From Thermomonospora echinospora (lineage in GTDB: Bacteria; Actinomycetota; Actinomycetes; Streptosporangiales; Streptosporangiaceae): DNA of 64,000 bases. The first letter of the stretch is position 1, and the number at the start of each line of letters is the position of its first letter. Location: positions 62,001-126,000 of the forward strand of contig NZ_FNVO01000020.1 of NCBI RefSeq assembly GCF_900108175.1. The letters are read 5' to 3'. Position numbers and translations under genes: made by a program. Shown one piece after another: positions 55,575 to 63,546 of this stretch. The notes under the pieces are model-generated. The model was not told where the DNA came from. It ran no database searches and saw only the letters and a list, made by a program, of their open reading frames with translations.

Positions 55575-56671
55575 GAGGCGGCGGCCTCCTCCGCGAGCAG
55601 GGCGCCCAGCCGGTCCAGGTCGGCGGAGGCCCCGCCGAGGGTGCCGGAGATCTGCTTGCCCCACAGGAAGTACCGGTGGACCGGGTAGTCGACGTCGACG
55701 CCGATACCGCCGTGCACGTGCTGGATGCGGTGGACGACGTTCAGCCCGCCCTCGTCGGCCCACCACTTGGCGACCAGGGCGGCCCGTGTCACCGGTTCGC
55801 CCGTCGCGGCCGAGGAGACCGCCTGCCACAGGCAGACCCGCGTCGCCTCGATCTCGATGTGAGAGTCGGCCAGCTGGTGCTGCACTGCCTGGAAGCTGCC
55901 CAGCGGGCGGCCGAACTGTTCGCGTTCACGCAGGTAGGACACTGCCAGCCCGAGCGCGCCGGAGGCGACGCCCACTTGGAGGGCGGCCAGCGCGATCCGG
56001 GCCAGGTCGAGCGTCCAGCCGAGCGCCCCGGCCTCCAGGGCCTGGGCGGGCGCCCGGTCGAGGGTGAGGTTGCCGGCGAGGTCGCGGCTGGTGGTCTCGG
56101 TGCGCTCCCAGGCCAGGCCGTCGGCGCCGGCGTCCACCAGGAACAGCCCGGGGCCCTCCTCACCGCTCGCGGAGACCAGCACGTGGCCGGCCCCGGTGAT
56201 GGCCGGGACGGCGGCCTTGACGCCGGTCAGCCGCCAGCCGTCGCCGTCCACGACGGCGGTGCACCGGGGCGCGGCCGGGTCGTGCGGGCCGAACTCCTCC
56301 AGCGCGACGGTGAGCCGCCGCGAGCCGTCCGCGACGCCGGGCAGCAGCTCCTCCCACTGGGCGGACGTGCCGTACGCGGCCAGCGCGAGCGCCGCGACCA
56401 GCGTCGGCCAGACCGGGACGGGGGCCACGTGGCGGCCCTGTTCCTCCAGCAGGACGCACAGCGCCGCCACGCCGAGGCCCGCCCCGCCGACGTCCTCGGG
56501 CAGCGCGACTCCGAGCAGGCCCGCGTCGGCCAGTTCTCGCCACAGGGTCTCGTCGATCCGGCCGGGACCGGCCTCCACGGTGCGCAGCCGTTCGTGAGTG
56601 GCGTGGTCGCCGAAGATCTGCCGGGCCAGTTCCTGGACGGCTTCGAGTTCCTCGCCGAGGGTGAAGTCCAT
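55571..56671 (-). CDS. chsE2: acyl-CoA dehydrogenase ChsE2 (FadE29-like)
   Basis: The 366-residue subunit of the alpha2beta2 side-chain dehydrogenase. It has MDFTLGEELEAVQELARQIFG, the LREREQFGRPLGSFQAVQHQLAD signature and HVHGGIGVDVDYPVHRYFLWGK. In this two-subunit type the catalytic Glu is contributed by one partner only. It overlaps chsH2 by one base (TGATG) and chsH1 by four bases. Confidence 0.93.
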   Translation of the reverse strand: MDFTLGEELEAVQELARQIFGDHATHERLRTVEAGPGRIDETLWRELADAGLLGVALPEDVGGAGLGVAALCVLLEEQGRHVAPVPVWPTLVAALALAAYGTSAQWEELLPGVADGSRRLTVALEEFGPHDPAAPRCTAVVDGDGWRLTGVKAAVPAITGAGHVLVSASGEEGPGLFLVDAGADGLAWERTETTSRDLAGNLTLDRAPAQALEAGALGWTLDLARIALAALQVGVASGALGLAVSYLREREQFGRPLGSFQAVQHQLADSHIEIEATRVCLWQAVSSAATGEPVTRAALVAKWWADEGGLNVVHRIQHVHGGIGVDVDYPVHRYFLWGKQISGTLGGASADLDRLGALLAEEAAAS

Positions 56672-57687
56672 CAGCGCTCCTTTCGCGGGGCGGCGGGCCG
56701 GAACACCGGAAGGGTCAGCTCGGGGTCGGCCTCCAGCCACTCCAGGACGACCGGCATGCCGATCTCGACCTCCTCGGGGGCGACGCCGGTCAGGTTGGTG
56801 ATCAGCCGGGTGCCCTCGGCCAGCTCCACCACCGCGACGATGTAGGGCATGTCGAACGCCGGGTGCGGGGGGTGGTGGTTGACCACGTAGCTGTAGACGT
56901 GGCCGTCGCCCGCCGAATCGACGGTGTCCCAGTCGAACGAGCCGCACTGCGGGCAGCACGGGCCGGGCGGGTGCCGCAGCGCCTTGCACGCCGCGCAGCG
57001 CTGGACGACCAGCCGGTGCTCGCGGGCGGCCTCGAACCAGAAGGCGTTGTCGAGGTTGACGGCGGGCCTGGGCCGCAGTGCCCTGGGCTTTTCCCGTTCC
57101 TGTGGCGCCTCGGGGCGTTCCTGTGGCGCCTCGGGACGTTCCTGGGGCGCCTCGGGACGTTCCTGGGGCGCCTTGGGGCGGAACCGCAGGGTGCGCCAGC
57201 GCTGGACGGCCACGACCTCGCCGTCCTGGTCGCGGTAGGTGCGTACCGTGGTGATGAAACGTCCAGCGCCCAGCGCGGTGTTCTTCTCCGGGGAGATCGC
57301 CTCGACCACCTCCCCGGCGCTGACGTGGTCGCCGGGGACCAGTTCGCGGTGGAACTCGAACTCCGAGTCGGTGGCCACCACGGAGGTGTAGCCGCCCTCG
57401 TCGAGCAGGGCGATCAGCTCGGCCATCCCGTCGCCCGCGCCGGGCCGGGGGTTCACGGTGGCGGCGTAGCCCCGCATGGTCCACGCCTGCATCATCGAGG
57501 CGGGCGCCACGATCCCGTCCCGGCCGGTGGCGCGCGCCGCCTCCTCGTCCAGGTAGACGGGGTTGGGGTCGGCCATCGCCTCGACCCAGTGCCGGATCAT
57601 CGGCACGTTCACCGGATCCTGCCCCGGTTTGGGCACCGACAGCTCGCGGCCCACCCAGGAGCGCAGTCGTTCCTCGTACTCGTTCAC
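56671..57687 (-). CDS. chsH2: ChsH2: MaoC-like domain fused to DUF35
   Basis: The 338-residue product has an N-terminal MaoC domain (about 1-165), a Pro/Glu/Arg linker with four APQERPE-type repeats (about 171-198) and a C-terminal DUF35 rubredoxin/OB domain. Zinc ligands are Cys231, Cys234, a Cys at 244/245 and Cys248 in CAAC...CCPQC. In Ltp2-ChsH2 complexes the DUF35 half channels substrate to Ltp2. GTG 57687 overlaps the chsE1 stop by three bases. The tandem-repeat linker is unusually long and regular. Confidence 0.93.
   Translation of the reverse strand: MNEYEERLRSWVGRELSVPKPGQDPVNVPMIRHWVEAMADPNPVYLDEEAARATGRDGIVAPASMMQAWTMRGYAATVNPRPGAGDGMAELIALLDEGGYTSVVATDSEFEFHRELVPGDHVSAGEVVEAISPEKNTALGAGRFITTVRTYRDQDGEVVAVQRWRTLRFRPKAPQERPEAPQERPEAPQERPEAPQEREKPRALRPRPAVNLDNAFWFEAAREHRLVVQRCAACKALRHPPGPCCPQCGSFDWDTVDSAGDGHVYSYVVNHHPPHPAFDMPYIVAVVELAEGTRLITNLTGVAPEEVEIGMPVVLEWLEADPELTLPVFRPAAPRKER
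57095..57178. repeat. four 21-bp tandem repeats in the chsH2 linker
   Basis: Four 21-bp units starting CGTTCCTG and ending TCGGG/TTGGG encode the APQERPE heptapeptide repeats. They differ at only a few positions. Because 21 is a multiple of three, copy-number change keeps the frame. Confidence 0.9.
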
Positions 57688-58847
57688 GCGCGCCTCGATC
57701 TCGGCAGGCCCAGTCCCTGGGTGGCGACCATGTCGCGCAGCACCTCGTTGACGCCGCCGCCGAAGGTGTTGACGATGCCCTGCCGCGACAGCTGCTCGAT
57801 CTGCCCGGCCAGCACCGCCCCCGGCGACTCGGGCCGGATCCGGCCGGCCGCCCCGAGGATCCCGGTGAGGGTGCGCTGCACGTCGATGTGGGTCTCGGTG
57901 CCGTACGCCTTGGCCGCCCCGGCCTCGGCCCCGGTCAGCTCGTCCCGCTCGACGGCGATCGTCATCCGCCAGTTCAGCAGGCGCATCGCCTCCAGCTTGG
58001 CGTGGGTGCGCGCCAGGTCCCGCCGTACCCAGGGCAGCTCCAGCGCGCCGTTGTCGCGGGCCCAGGCCAGCACGTCCTCCCACAGCCGGATCATCCGGCC
58101 GCCGAGCGCGGCCAGCCCGATCCGCTCGTGGTTGAGCTGGGTAGTGATCAGCCCCCAGCCGCCGTTGACCTCGCCGACGACCTCGGTGGCGGGCACCCGC
58201 ACGCCGCTGTAGTAGGTGGCCGTCACCGACATCCCGCCCACGGTCCGGATCGGGCTCCAGGAGAACCCCTCGGCGTCGGTCGGCACGATCAGGATCGAGA
58301 TGCCCCGGTGCCTGGGGGCGTCCGGGTCGGTGCGGCAGGCCAGCCAGATGTAGTCGGCGGTGTTGGCGCCGCTGGTGAAGACCTTGGCGCCGTCGATGAC
58401 GAACTCGTCGCCGACGCGGACCGCGCGGGTGCTCAGCGAGGCCAGGTCGGTGCCGGCGCCGGGCTCGGTGTAGCCGATGGCGAAGACGATGTCGCCGGAC
58501 AGGATGCCCGGCAGGAACCGCCGCTTCTGCTCCTCGGTCCCGTGCCGCATCAGCGTGGGGCCGACGGTGTTGACGGTGACGAACGGGAACGGCAGCCCGG
58601 CCCGCTGCACCTCGTCGAACAGCACGTACTGCTCGCTGACGGAGCGGCCCTGCCCGCCGTACTCGACCGGCCAGCCGTACCCGAGCCAGCCGTCGGCCCC
58701 GAGCATCTTGACCACCTCGCGGAACCGCTCGCCGCCCACACCCTGCTCCCCGGCGCGGCGGCGTTCGTCCTCGGGCAGCAGGCCCGTGAAATAGGCCCGC
58801 AGTTCCGCGCGCAGCTCGCCGAGCGCCGCGGACTCACGCACATCCAT
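57684..58847 (-). CDS. chsE1: acyl-CoA dehydrogenase ChsE1 (FadE28-like)
   Basis: The 387-residue partner of ChsE2. It has MDVRESAALGELRAELRAYF, YGWPVEYGGQGRS, IGYTEPGAGTDLASLSTRAVR (FAD/acyl site), TSGANTADYIWLACR and the C-terminal NTFGGGVNEVLRDMVATQGLGLPR. ATG 58847 is preferred to one 13 codons upstream. It begins the tightly overlapping chsE1-chsH2-chsE2-chsH1-ltp2 run, which corresponds to the igr operon of mycobacteria without cyp125. Confidence 0.93.
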   Translation of the reverse strand: MDVRESAALGELRAELRAYFTGLLPEDERRRAGEQGVGGERFREVVKMLGADGWLGYGWPVEYGGQGRSVSEQYVLFDEVQRAGLPFPFVTVNTVGPTLMRHGTEEQKRRFLPGILSGDIVFAIGYTEPGAGTDLASLSTRAVRVGDEFVIDGAKVFTSGANTADYIWLACRTDPDAPRHRGISILIVPTDAEGFSWSPIRTVGGMSVTATYYSGVRVPATEVVGEVNGGWGLITTQLNHERIGLAALGGRMIRLWEDVLAWARDNGALELPWVRRDLARTHAKLEAMRLLNWRMTIAVERDELTGAEAGAAKAYGTETHIDVQRTLTGILGAAGRIRPESPGAVLAGQIEQLSRQGIVNTFGGGVNEVLRDMVATQGLGLPRSRRA

Positions 58848-58860
58848 CAAGGCCCCTTCG

Positions 58861-60516
58861 TCATGGCAGGAAGCGCAGGCGTCCACCGGCGGCGAACTCC
58901 CGGCGCAGCGCCTGCTTGTTCGCTTCGGTCATCGGGAAGTACTCGGGCGCGCCCCGGCCGGCCCACCGGAAGATCGGGTCGCCGGTGCGCCAGCCCTCGA
59001 CCTGGAGCCGTCTCCTGGCGAGCTTGCCGGAGCCGGTGGCCGGCAGGCGGTGGGAGAACCGGACGAACCGCGGCGCGCCCTTGGTGCCCAGGTCCCGCTG
59101 GGCGGCCAGGAAGCCCGGCAGGTCCAGCTCCTCGAAGGTGACGCCCTCGGGGACCTCGATCGCCGCCATCACCTGGTCGCCGGACCGGGGGTCGGGCACG
59201 CCGAACGCGGCGGCGTCGATGATCTTCGGGTGCCGGCGCAGCACCAGTTCGGTGTGCCGTGCGGAGATGTTCTCCGAGTCCACCCGGATCCAGTCGCCGG
59301 AGCGTCCGGCGAAGTACACGAACCCGGCCTCGTCGATGAAGCCGAGGTCGCCGGTCCAGTACCAGCCGTGCCGTACCCGCTCGGCGTCGGCCGCAGGGTC
59401 GTTGTAGTAGCCCTCGAACCTGGCCGCGCCGTCGACGTCGACGATCTCGCCGACGGCCTCCTCGGCGTTGGTCACCCGGCCGTGCTCGTCCAGGACCGCC
59501 CGGGCGCAGGTCCGGCGGGTGTTCGGGTCGACGATCCGCACGCCGTCGTGGGCGGGACGGCCGAGCGCGGTCGGCGGGGCCTGCGGGTCCCGCCTGATCA
59601 TGCCGGCGCTCTCGCTGGAGCCGTAGCCCTCCACGAGCCGGCAGCCGAAGCGGCGCCGGAACTCCTCCCTGTCCCGCGGAGACGCCTCGGTGCCGAAGGC
59701 GTGGGTGAGGGTGTTGTCGGCGTCGTCGGGCTGCTCGGGGGTGGCCAGGATGTAGCCGATCGCCTTGCCGACGTAGGTGAAGAACGTCGCCCCGTAGAAC
59801 CGCACGTCGGGCAGGAACCCGGAGGCGGAGAACCGGGGCGTCAGGGCGACGCACGCGCCGGCCGCCAGCGACGGCGCCCACAGCGCCATCAGCGCGTTGC
59901 CGTGGAACAGCGGCATCGGGCAGTAACTGACGTCAGTGTGCTTGACGTCGTACTTCGCGCTGTTGGCGCGGCCCAGTTCGGCGAGCCGGCCCTGCGAGCA
60001 GCGGGCCGCCTTGGAGGCGCCGGTGGTGCCGGAGGTGAACAGCAGCAGCAGTTGCGTCGCCGGGGTGATCGACGGGGCCCGCCACGGCTCGCAGGCGTGC
60101 TCGGCGACCAGCGCGGTGTACTTGTCGTCGTCCACCAGCAGGAACCGGTCGGGCGGGACGCCGAGGTCCAGGCCGTCCAGCAGTTCCCGCCCCGCCCGGT
60201 CGGTGATCACCAGTTGCGGGTCGGTGTGCCGGACCTCCCGCTCCAGGTAGGCGCCCCGCCGGGTGGGGTTGATGCCGACGACGGTCGCGCCGCCCAGTGC
60301 CGCCGCGCCCAGCCACAGGACGTACTCCGGCACGTTGTCCAGCAGGACGCCGAGGTGGAACGGGCCGTCCCGGCGCAGTTCGCGCGCCAGCGAGGCGCGG
60401 GCCGCGCTCTCCCGGACGACCTCGTCCCACGTCCAGGTCCGCTCGCGGCTGCGCAGGCCAGGCCGGTCATCCCCCAGCCGGGCCAGCAGCAGATCCGCGA
60501 TCGTCTCGTCCCGCAC
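58861..60516 (-). CDS. acyl-CoA ligase FadD17-like
   Basis: The 551-residue adenylate-forming enzyme has FTSGTTGASKAARCSQGRL, CPMPLFHGNALMALWAPS, EGYGSSESAGMI and GWYWTGDLGFIDEAGFVYFAGRSGDWIRVDSEN, with a C-terminal Lys in GSGKLARRRLQVEGW. In Mtb FadD17 activates steroid side-chain acids. It starts at GTG 60516, with AGGAG overlapping the stop of the OYE remnant, and is followed by chsE1 after 13 bases. Confidence 0.85.
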   Translation of the reverse strand: MRDETIADLLLARLGDDRPGLRSRERTWTWDEVVRESAARASLARELRRDGPFHLGVLLDNVPEYVLWLGAAALGGATVVGINPTRRGAYLEREVRHTDPQLVITDRAGRELLDGLDLGVPPDRFLLVDDDKYTALVAEHACEPWRAPSITPATQLLLLFTSGTTGASKAARCSQGRLAELGRANSAKYDVKHTDVSYCPMPLFHGNALMALWAPSLAAGACVALTPRFSASGFLPDVRFYGATFFTYVGKAIGYILATPEQPDDADNTLTHAFGTEASPRDREEFRRRFGCRLVEGYGSSESAGMIRRDPQAPPTALGRPAHDGVRIVDPNTRRTCARAVLDEHGRVTNAEEAVGEIVDVDGAARFEGYYNDPAADAERVRHGWYWTGDLGFIDEAGFVYFAGRSGDWIRVDSENISARHTELVLRRHPKIIDAAAFGVPDPRSGDQVMAAIEVPEGVTFEELDLPGFLAAQRDLGTKGAPRFVRFSHRLPATGSGKLARRRLQVEGWRTGDPIFRWAGRGAPEYFPMTEANKQALRREFAAGGRLRFLP

Positions 60517-60525
60517 CCGGCTCTC

Positions 60526-60693
60526 CTAGGACGGCTGCTCGACGAGCATGCAGCCGGTGCCGTGGCAGATCCTGGGCATGTGCTCGTCGCCCCTGCCGGG
60601 GCCCTCGTCAGTCGCCGACTTGAGGACACGGTTGCGCAACGTCACCGGTCCCGGCTTCGCCGGGGCGAGCACATCGGAAATCCGCTCGGTCAT
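60526..60693 (-). pseudogene. in-frame remnant of an old-yellow-enzyme-type oxidoreductase
   Basis: The 55-residue ORF starts MTERISDVLAPAKPGPVTLRN and continues RVLKSATDEG, which is the N-terminal signature of NADH:flavin oxidoreductases (normally 350-700 residues). It then jumps to EHMPRICHGTGCMLVEQPS, which looks like the CMPTIYRGTRCV-type C-terminal end of the same family. A large internal deletion that kept the frame would explain it. A GGAGG ribosome site lies eight bases upstream, and its stop overlaps the Shine-Dalgarno sequence of the FadD17-like gene, so it may still serve as a translational leader. Confidence 0.65.
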
Positions 60694-60725
60694 CGGGGGC
60701 CCTCCATCTCGGGTGGCGGCCTAGA

Positions 60726-60774
60726 CGTTAGTCAGCGGGAGGCGCCGGGAGTCCGGGCATCCCGCTGACCGGGA
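60726..60774. promoter_or_regulatory. palindromic operator(s) upstream of the chs operon
   Basis: A near-perfect copy, TCCCGCTGACCGGGA, lies at 60760-60774, and a half-site, ...TCAGCGGGA, at 60726-60740. They are 33-80 bp upstream of the OYE-remnant start, where a promoter for the minus-strand operon would be expected. Confidence 0.6.
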
Positions 60775-60831
60775 GCGTCACACCTGGCGGCCGGTCCTGC
60801 GGCGCCGGCGCGGCCGTCCGGACACGGCGAC

Positions 60832-60933
60832 GGTCAGCCGAAGTGGCCAGGCATGGCGGAGGTCAGCCGAAGTGGCCCAGGTACGGCGGAGGTCAGCCGA
60901 AGTAGCTCCGGTCTGGCGGAGGTCAGCCGAAGT
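60832..60933. repeat. 30-bp tandem copies of an SDR gene's stop region
   Basis: Units of 29-30 bp, each starting GGTCAGCCGAAGT and ending GCGGA, run from 60832, 60861 and 60891; a fourth partial copy at 60921-60933 is the actual stop codon region of the SDR gene (TACTTCGGCTGA on the minus strand). The last codons and stop of the gene have been duplicated downstream. Confidence 0.85.
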
Positions 60934-61684
60934 AAGCCTGGCCGCCGTCGAGGGGCAGGGTGGCGCCGGTGAGATAGCGCAGGCCGGGCTGGACCAGCGC
61001 GACGACGGCGCGGCCGATGTCCTCCTCGCAGTCGCCGATGTAGCCGAGCGGGATCGTCTTGCGGAACTCCTCGGCCGCCTCGGGGAAGGCCTCCGCCCAG
61101 CGCTGGAGCCCCGGGGACAGGGCGTGCGGGGCGATGGAGTTGGCGCGGATCCCGTCCGGCCCCCACTCGGCCGCCGCCGTCCGGGTCAGCGACCGCAGCG
61201 CCTGCTTGGCGGCGGCGTAGGCGCCGTAGGTCTGCGGGTCCCAACGGACCATGGCCGAGGTGACGAGGTTGACGATGTGCCCGCCGCCGCGCCGCTTCAT
61301 GTGCGGGTGGCAGGCCTTCATGAAGGCGAACGCGGCGAACGGGCCGCTGTGGAACCCCTTGTGGAAGTCGGCGTCGCTCATCTCCAGCAGCGGGCCGAAG
61401 GCGCCGGTGTAGGCGTTGTTGACCAGGATGTCGATGCCGCCGAACCGCCCGGCGATCTCCTCGACCAGGCCGGGGACCGCCTCCAGATCCCTGACGTCGC
61501 AGGCGAACGCCTCGCCCCGCGCTCCGCGTTCGGCGATCAGCTCGCAGGTCGCCTCCAGCTTGGCCGGGGTACGGCCCAGCACCGCGATGGCCGCGCCCTC
61601 CGAGGCGAGCGCCAGCGCGATGCCCTGGCCCACGCCCTGACCGGCCCCGGTCACGATCGCGACCTTTCCGTCGAGGCTTCCCAT
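60923..61684 (-). CDS. SDR-family oxidoreductase
   Basis: The 253-residue product has TGAGQGVGQG (12-21), LVNNAYTG, NLVTSAMVRWDPQTYGAYAAAKQA with catalytic Tyr-Lys and LTGATLPLDGGQAYFG at its end. Substrate unknown; a steroid or CoA-thioester intermediate is plausible from context. It is divergent from the acyl-CoA ligase gene, with two palindromes between, and its 3' end is followed by duplicated stop-region repeats. Confidence 0.85.
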   Translation of the reverse strand: MGSLDGKVAIVTGAGQGVGQGIALALASEGAAIAVLGRTPAKLEATCELIAERGARGEAFACDVRDLEAVPGLVEEIAGRFGGIDILVNNAYTGAFGPLLEMSDADFHKGFHSGPFAAFAFMKACHPHMKRRGGGHIVNLVTSAMVRWDPQTYGAYAAAKQALRSLTRTAAAEWGPDGIRANSIAPHALSPGLQRWAEAFPEAAEEFRKTIPLGYIGDCEEDIGRAVVALVQPGLRYLTGATLPLDGGQAYFG

Positions 61685-61755
61685 GGCCCTCCCGTCGTGC
61701 CCGTGTCCTGGTCGACGGCCATGGTCGTCCGGCGCATCTCACGCCAGGGAGGTGA

Positions 61756-61795
61756 TCCCGGTCACCGGGAGCGGCGGCCGTCCCGCTCAGCGGGA
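61756..61795. promoter_or_regulatory. two perfect 15-bp palindromes between divergent SDR and FadD genes
   Basis: TCCCGGTCACCGGGA (61756-61770) and TCCCGCTCAGCGGGA (61781-61795) are both perfect palindromes around a central C, with centres 25 bp apart. They occupy the 195-bp divergent promoter, 72 and 85 bp from the two start codons. They define the consensus found elsewhere in the steroid cluster. Confidence 0.7.
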
Positions 61796-61879
61796 GAGCC
61801 CGCTGTGGGCATGGGCGGGTGGCGAGAATGAGCCGCCGGGCCCCGCGGGAAACGGCGGTGGGGCGGTGGAGGAGGGCTG

Positions 61880-63502
61880 ATGGTCACAACGGAGATCTTG
61901 CAGCGGCTGACCGGCCCCGGCGGCGAGTTCGAGCTGCGCGAGGAGGAGGTGCTGGGCACCCGGCTGCCGGTGTTCGCCGGCCGGGCCCGCAGCCTCGGCG
62001 AGGTGCTCGTCCGCTCGGCCGCGTTCGGCGACCGCGACTACGTCGTCACCGCGCGGGAACGGCTGAGCTTCGCCGAGCACGCCGCCCAGGTCGCCTCCCT
62101 GGCCAGGGCGCTGCGCGAGGACCACGGGGTGCGGCCGGGCGACCGCGTCGCCGTCAACGCCGCCAACCACCCCGGCTGGATCGTCTCGTTCTGGGGCGCG
62201 ATCGCCGCCGGTGCCGTCGCCGTGGGGTACAACGCCTGGTGGACGCGCCACGAGATCGAGTACGCGCTCGGCCACACCGAGCCCACGGTGGTCATCGCCG
62301 ACGCCGAGCGGGCCGCGCTGACCCCGGCCCGCGACGGTGTGACGCTGCTGACCCTGGAGGGGGACGTCGCGGAACTGGCGCGCCGCCACCCGGATGCGGA
62401 ACTGGAGATACCGCAGGCCGCCGAGGACGATCCGGCGGTCATCCTCTACACCAGCGGGACGTCGGGGCGCCCCAAGGGCGCGGTGCACTCGCACCGCAAC
62501 CTGACCTCGGTGGTCGAGTACCACCGGACCATCGACGCGCTGATGCGCGCGTTCGGCGACCCCGTCGATCCGGCGAGCCGCCGCTACCTGCTGGCGCTGC
62601 CGCTGTTCCACATTGCCGGCCTGCACAACCTGGCCGTCCCCCGGCTGGCCACCGGCAGCACGGTCGTCATGCACGAGGGCGCGTTCGACGTGGACCGGGT
62701 GCTGCGGCTGATCGAGAAGGAGCGGGTCACCAACTGGGGCGCGGTGCCGACCATGGCGCACCGGCTGATGGAGCACGGCGACCTGTCCGGGTACGACGTG
62801 TCGTCGCTGACGGCGTTCGCCCTGGCGTCGGCGCCGTCCTCCCCGGCCTTCAAGGACAGGCTGCGCAGCGCCTTCCCGCCCGCCCGCGACGCGCTGGTCG
62901 ACAGCTACGGGCTGACCGAGTCGTGCACGGCGGTGACCACCGCGTCCCCGCTGGACCTGGCCGAGTCGCCGGGCACGCTGGGCCGTCCCATCGTCGGCGT
63001 GCAGGTGGAGATCCGCGACCCCGAGGGCCGGACGCTGCCGGTGGGCGAGGAGGGCGAGGTGTGCGTGCGCAGCGCCTACAACATGCTGGGCTACTGGCAG
63101 GACCCCAAGGCCACCGGGCAGGCCCTCGACGCGGACCGGTGGCTGCACACCGGCGACATCGGCATGCTCGACGAGCAGGGCCGGCTGCGGCTGACCGCCC
63201 GGCGCACGGACCTGATCCTGCGCGGCGGCGAGAACGTCTACCCCGCCGAGATCGAGAACGTGCTGGCCGAGCACCCCGGCGTACGCGAGTGCATCGTGCT
63301 GGGCGCGCCCCACCCGGACCTGGGCCAGGAGGTCACGGCGGTGGTGGTGGCCGCCGGGGAGCCGCCCGCGGAACGGGAACTGGCGGAGTTCGTCGGCGAA
63401 CGGCTGGCCTACTTCAAGGTCCCCTCACGCTGGCGGATCACCGCCGAGCCGCTGCCCCGCAACGCCACCGGAAAGGTGATCCGGCAGCAGGTCGAGATCT
63501 AG
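61880..63502 (+). CDS. acyl-CoA synthetase (FadD family)
   Basis: The 540-residue product has [17 protein letters not shown], the [15 protein letters not shown] block, [49 protein letters not shown] and the catalytic Lys in [15 protein letters not shown]. It does not match the FadD19 or FadD17 sequences I know, so the substrate is open; a steroid side-chain or aromatic acid is likely from position. It is followed by an SDR gene 44 bp away. Confidence 0.85.
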   Translation: MVTTEILQRLTGPGGEFELREEEVLGTRLPVFAGRARSLGEVLVRSAAFGDRDYVVTARERLSFAEHAAQVASLARALREDHGVRPGDRVAVNAANHPGWIVSFWGAIAAGAVAVGYNAWWTRHEIEYALGHTEPTVVIADAERAALTPARDGVTLLTLEGDVAELARRHPDAELEIPQAAEDDPAVILYTSGTSGRPKGAVHSHRNLTSVVEYHRTIDALMRAFGDPVDPASRRYLLALPLFHIAGLHNLAVPRLATGSTVVMHEGAFDVDRVLRLIEKERVTNWGAVPTMAHRLMEHGDLSGYDVSSLTAFALASAPSSPAFKDRLRSAFPPARDALVDSYGLTESCTAVTTASPLDLAESPGTLGRPIVGVQVEIRDPEGRTLPVGEEGEVCVRSAYNMLGYWQDPKATGQALDADRWLHTGDIGMLDEQGRLRLTARRTDLILRGGENVYPAEIENVLAEHPGVRECIVLGAPHPDLGQEVTAVVVAAGEPPAERELAEFVGERLAYFKVPSRWRITAEPLPRNATGKVIRQQVEI

Positions 63503-63546
63503 GACTCGTTCCCCCTTCGGGCATTGACCACCATCGGGAGCCGCTG

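Noticed and set aside
61880-63502. Ligase assigned as FadD19 (ChsD)
   Set aside because: Its motifs and N-terminus do not match the FadD19 sequence I know; only the general FadD family is safe.
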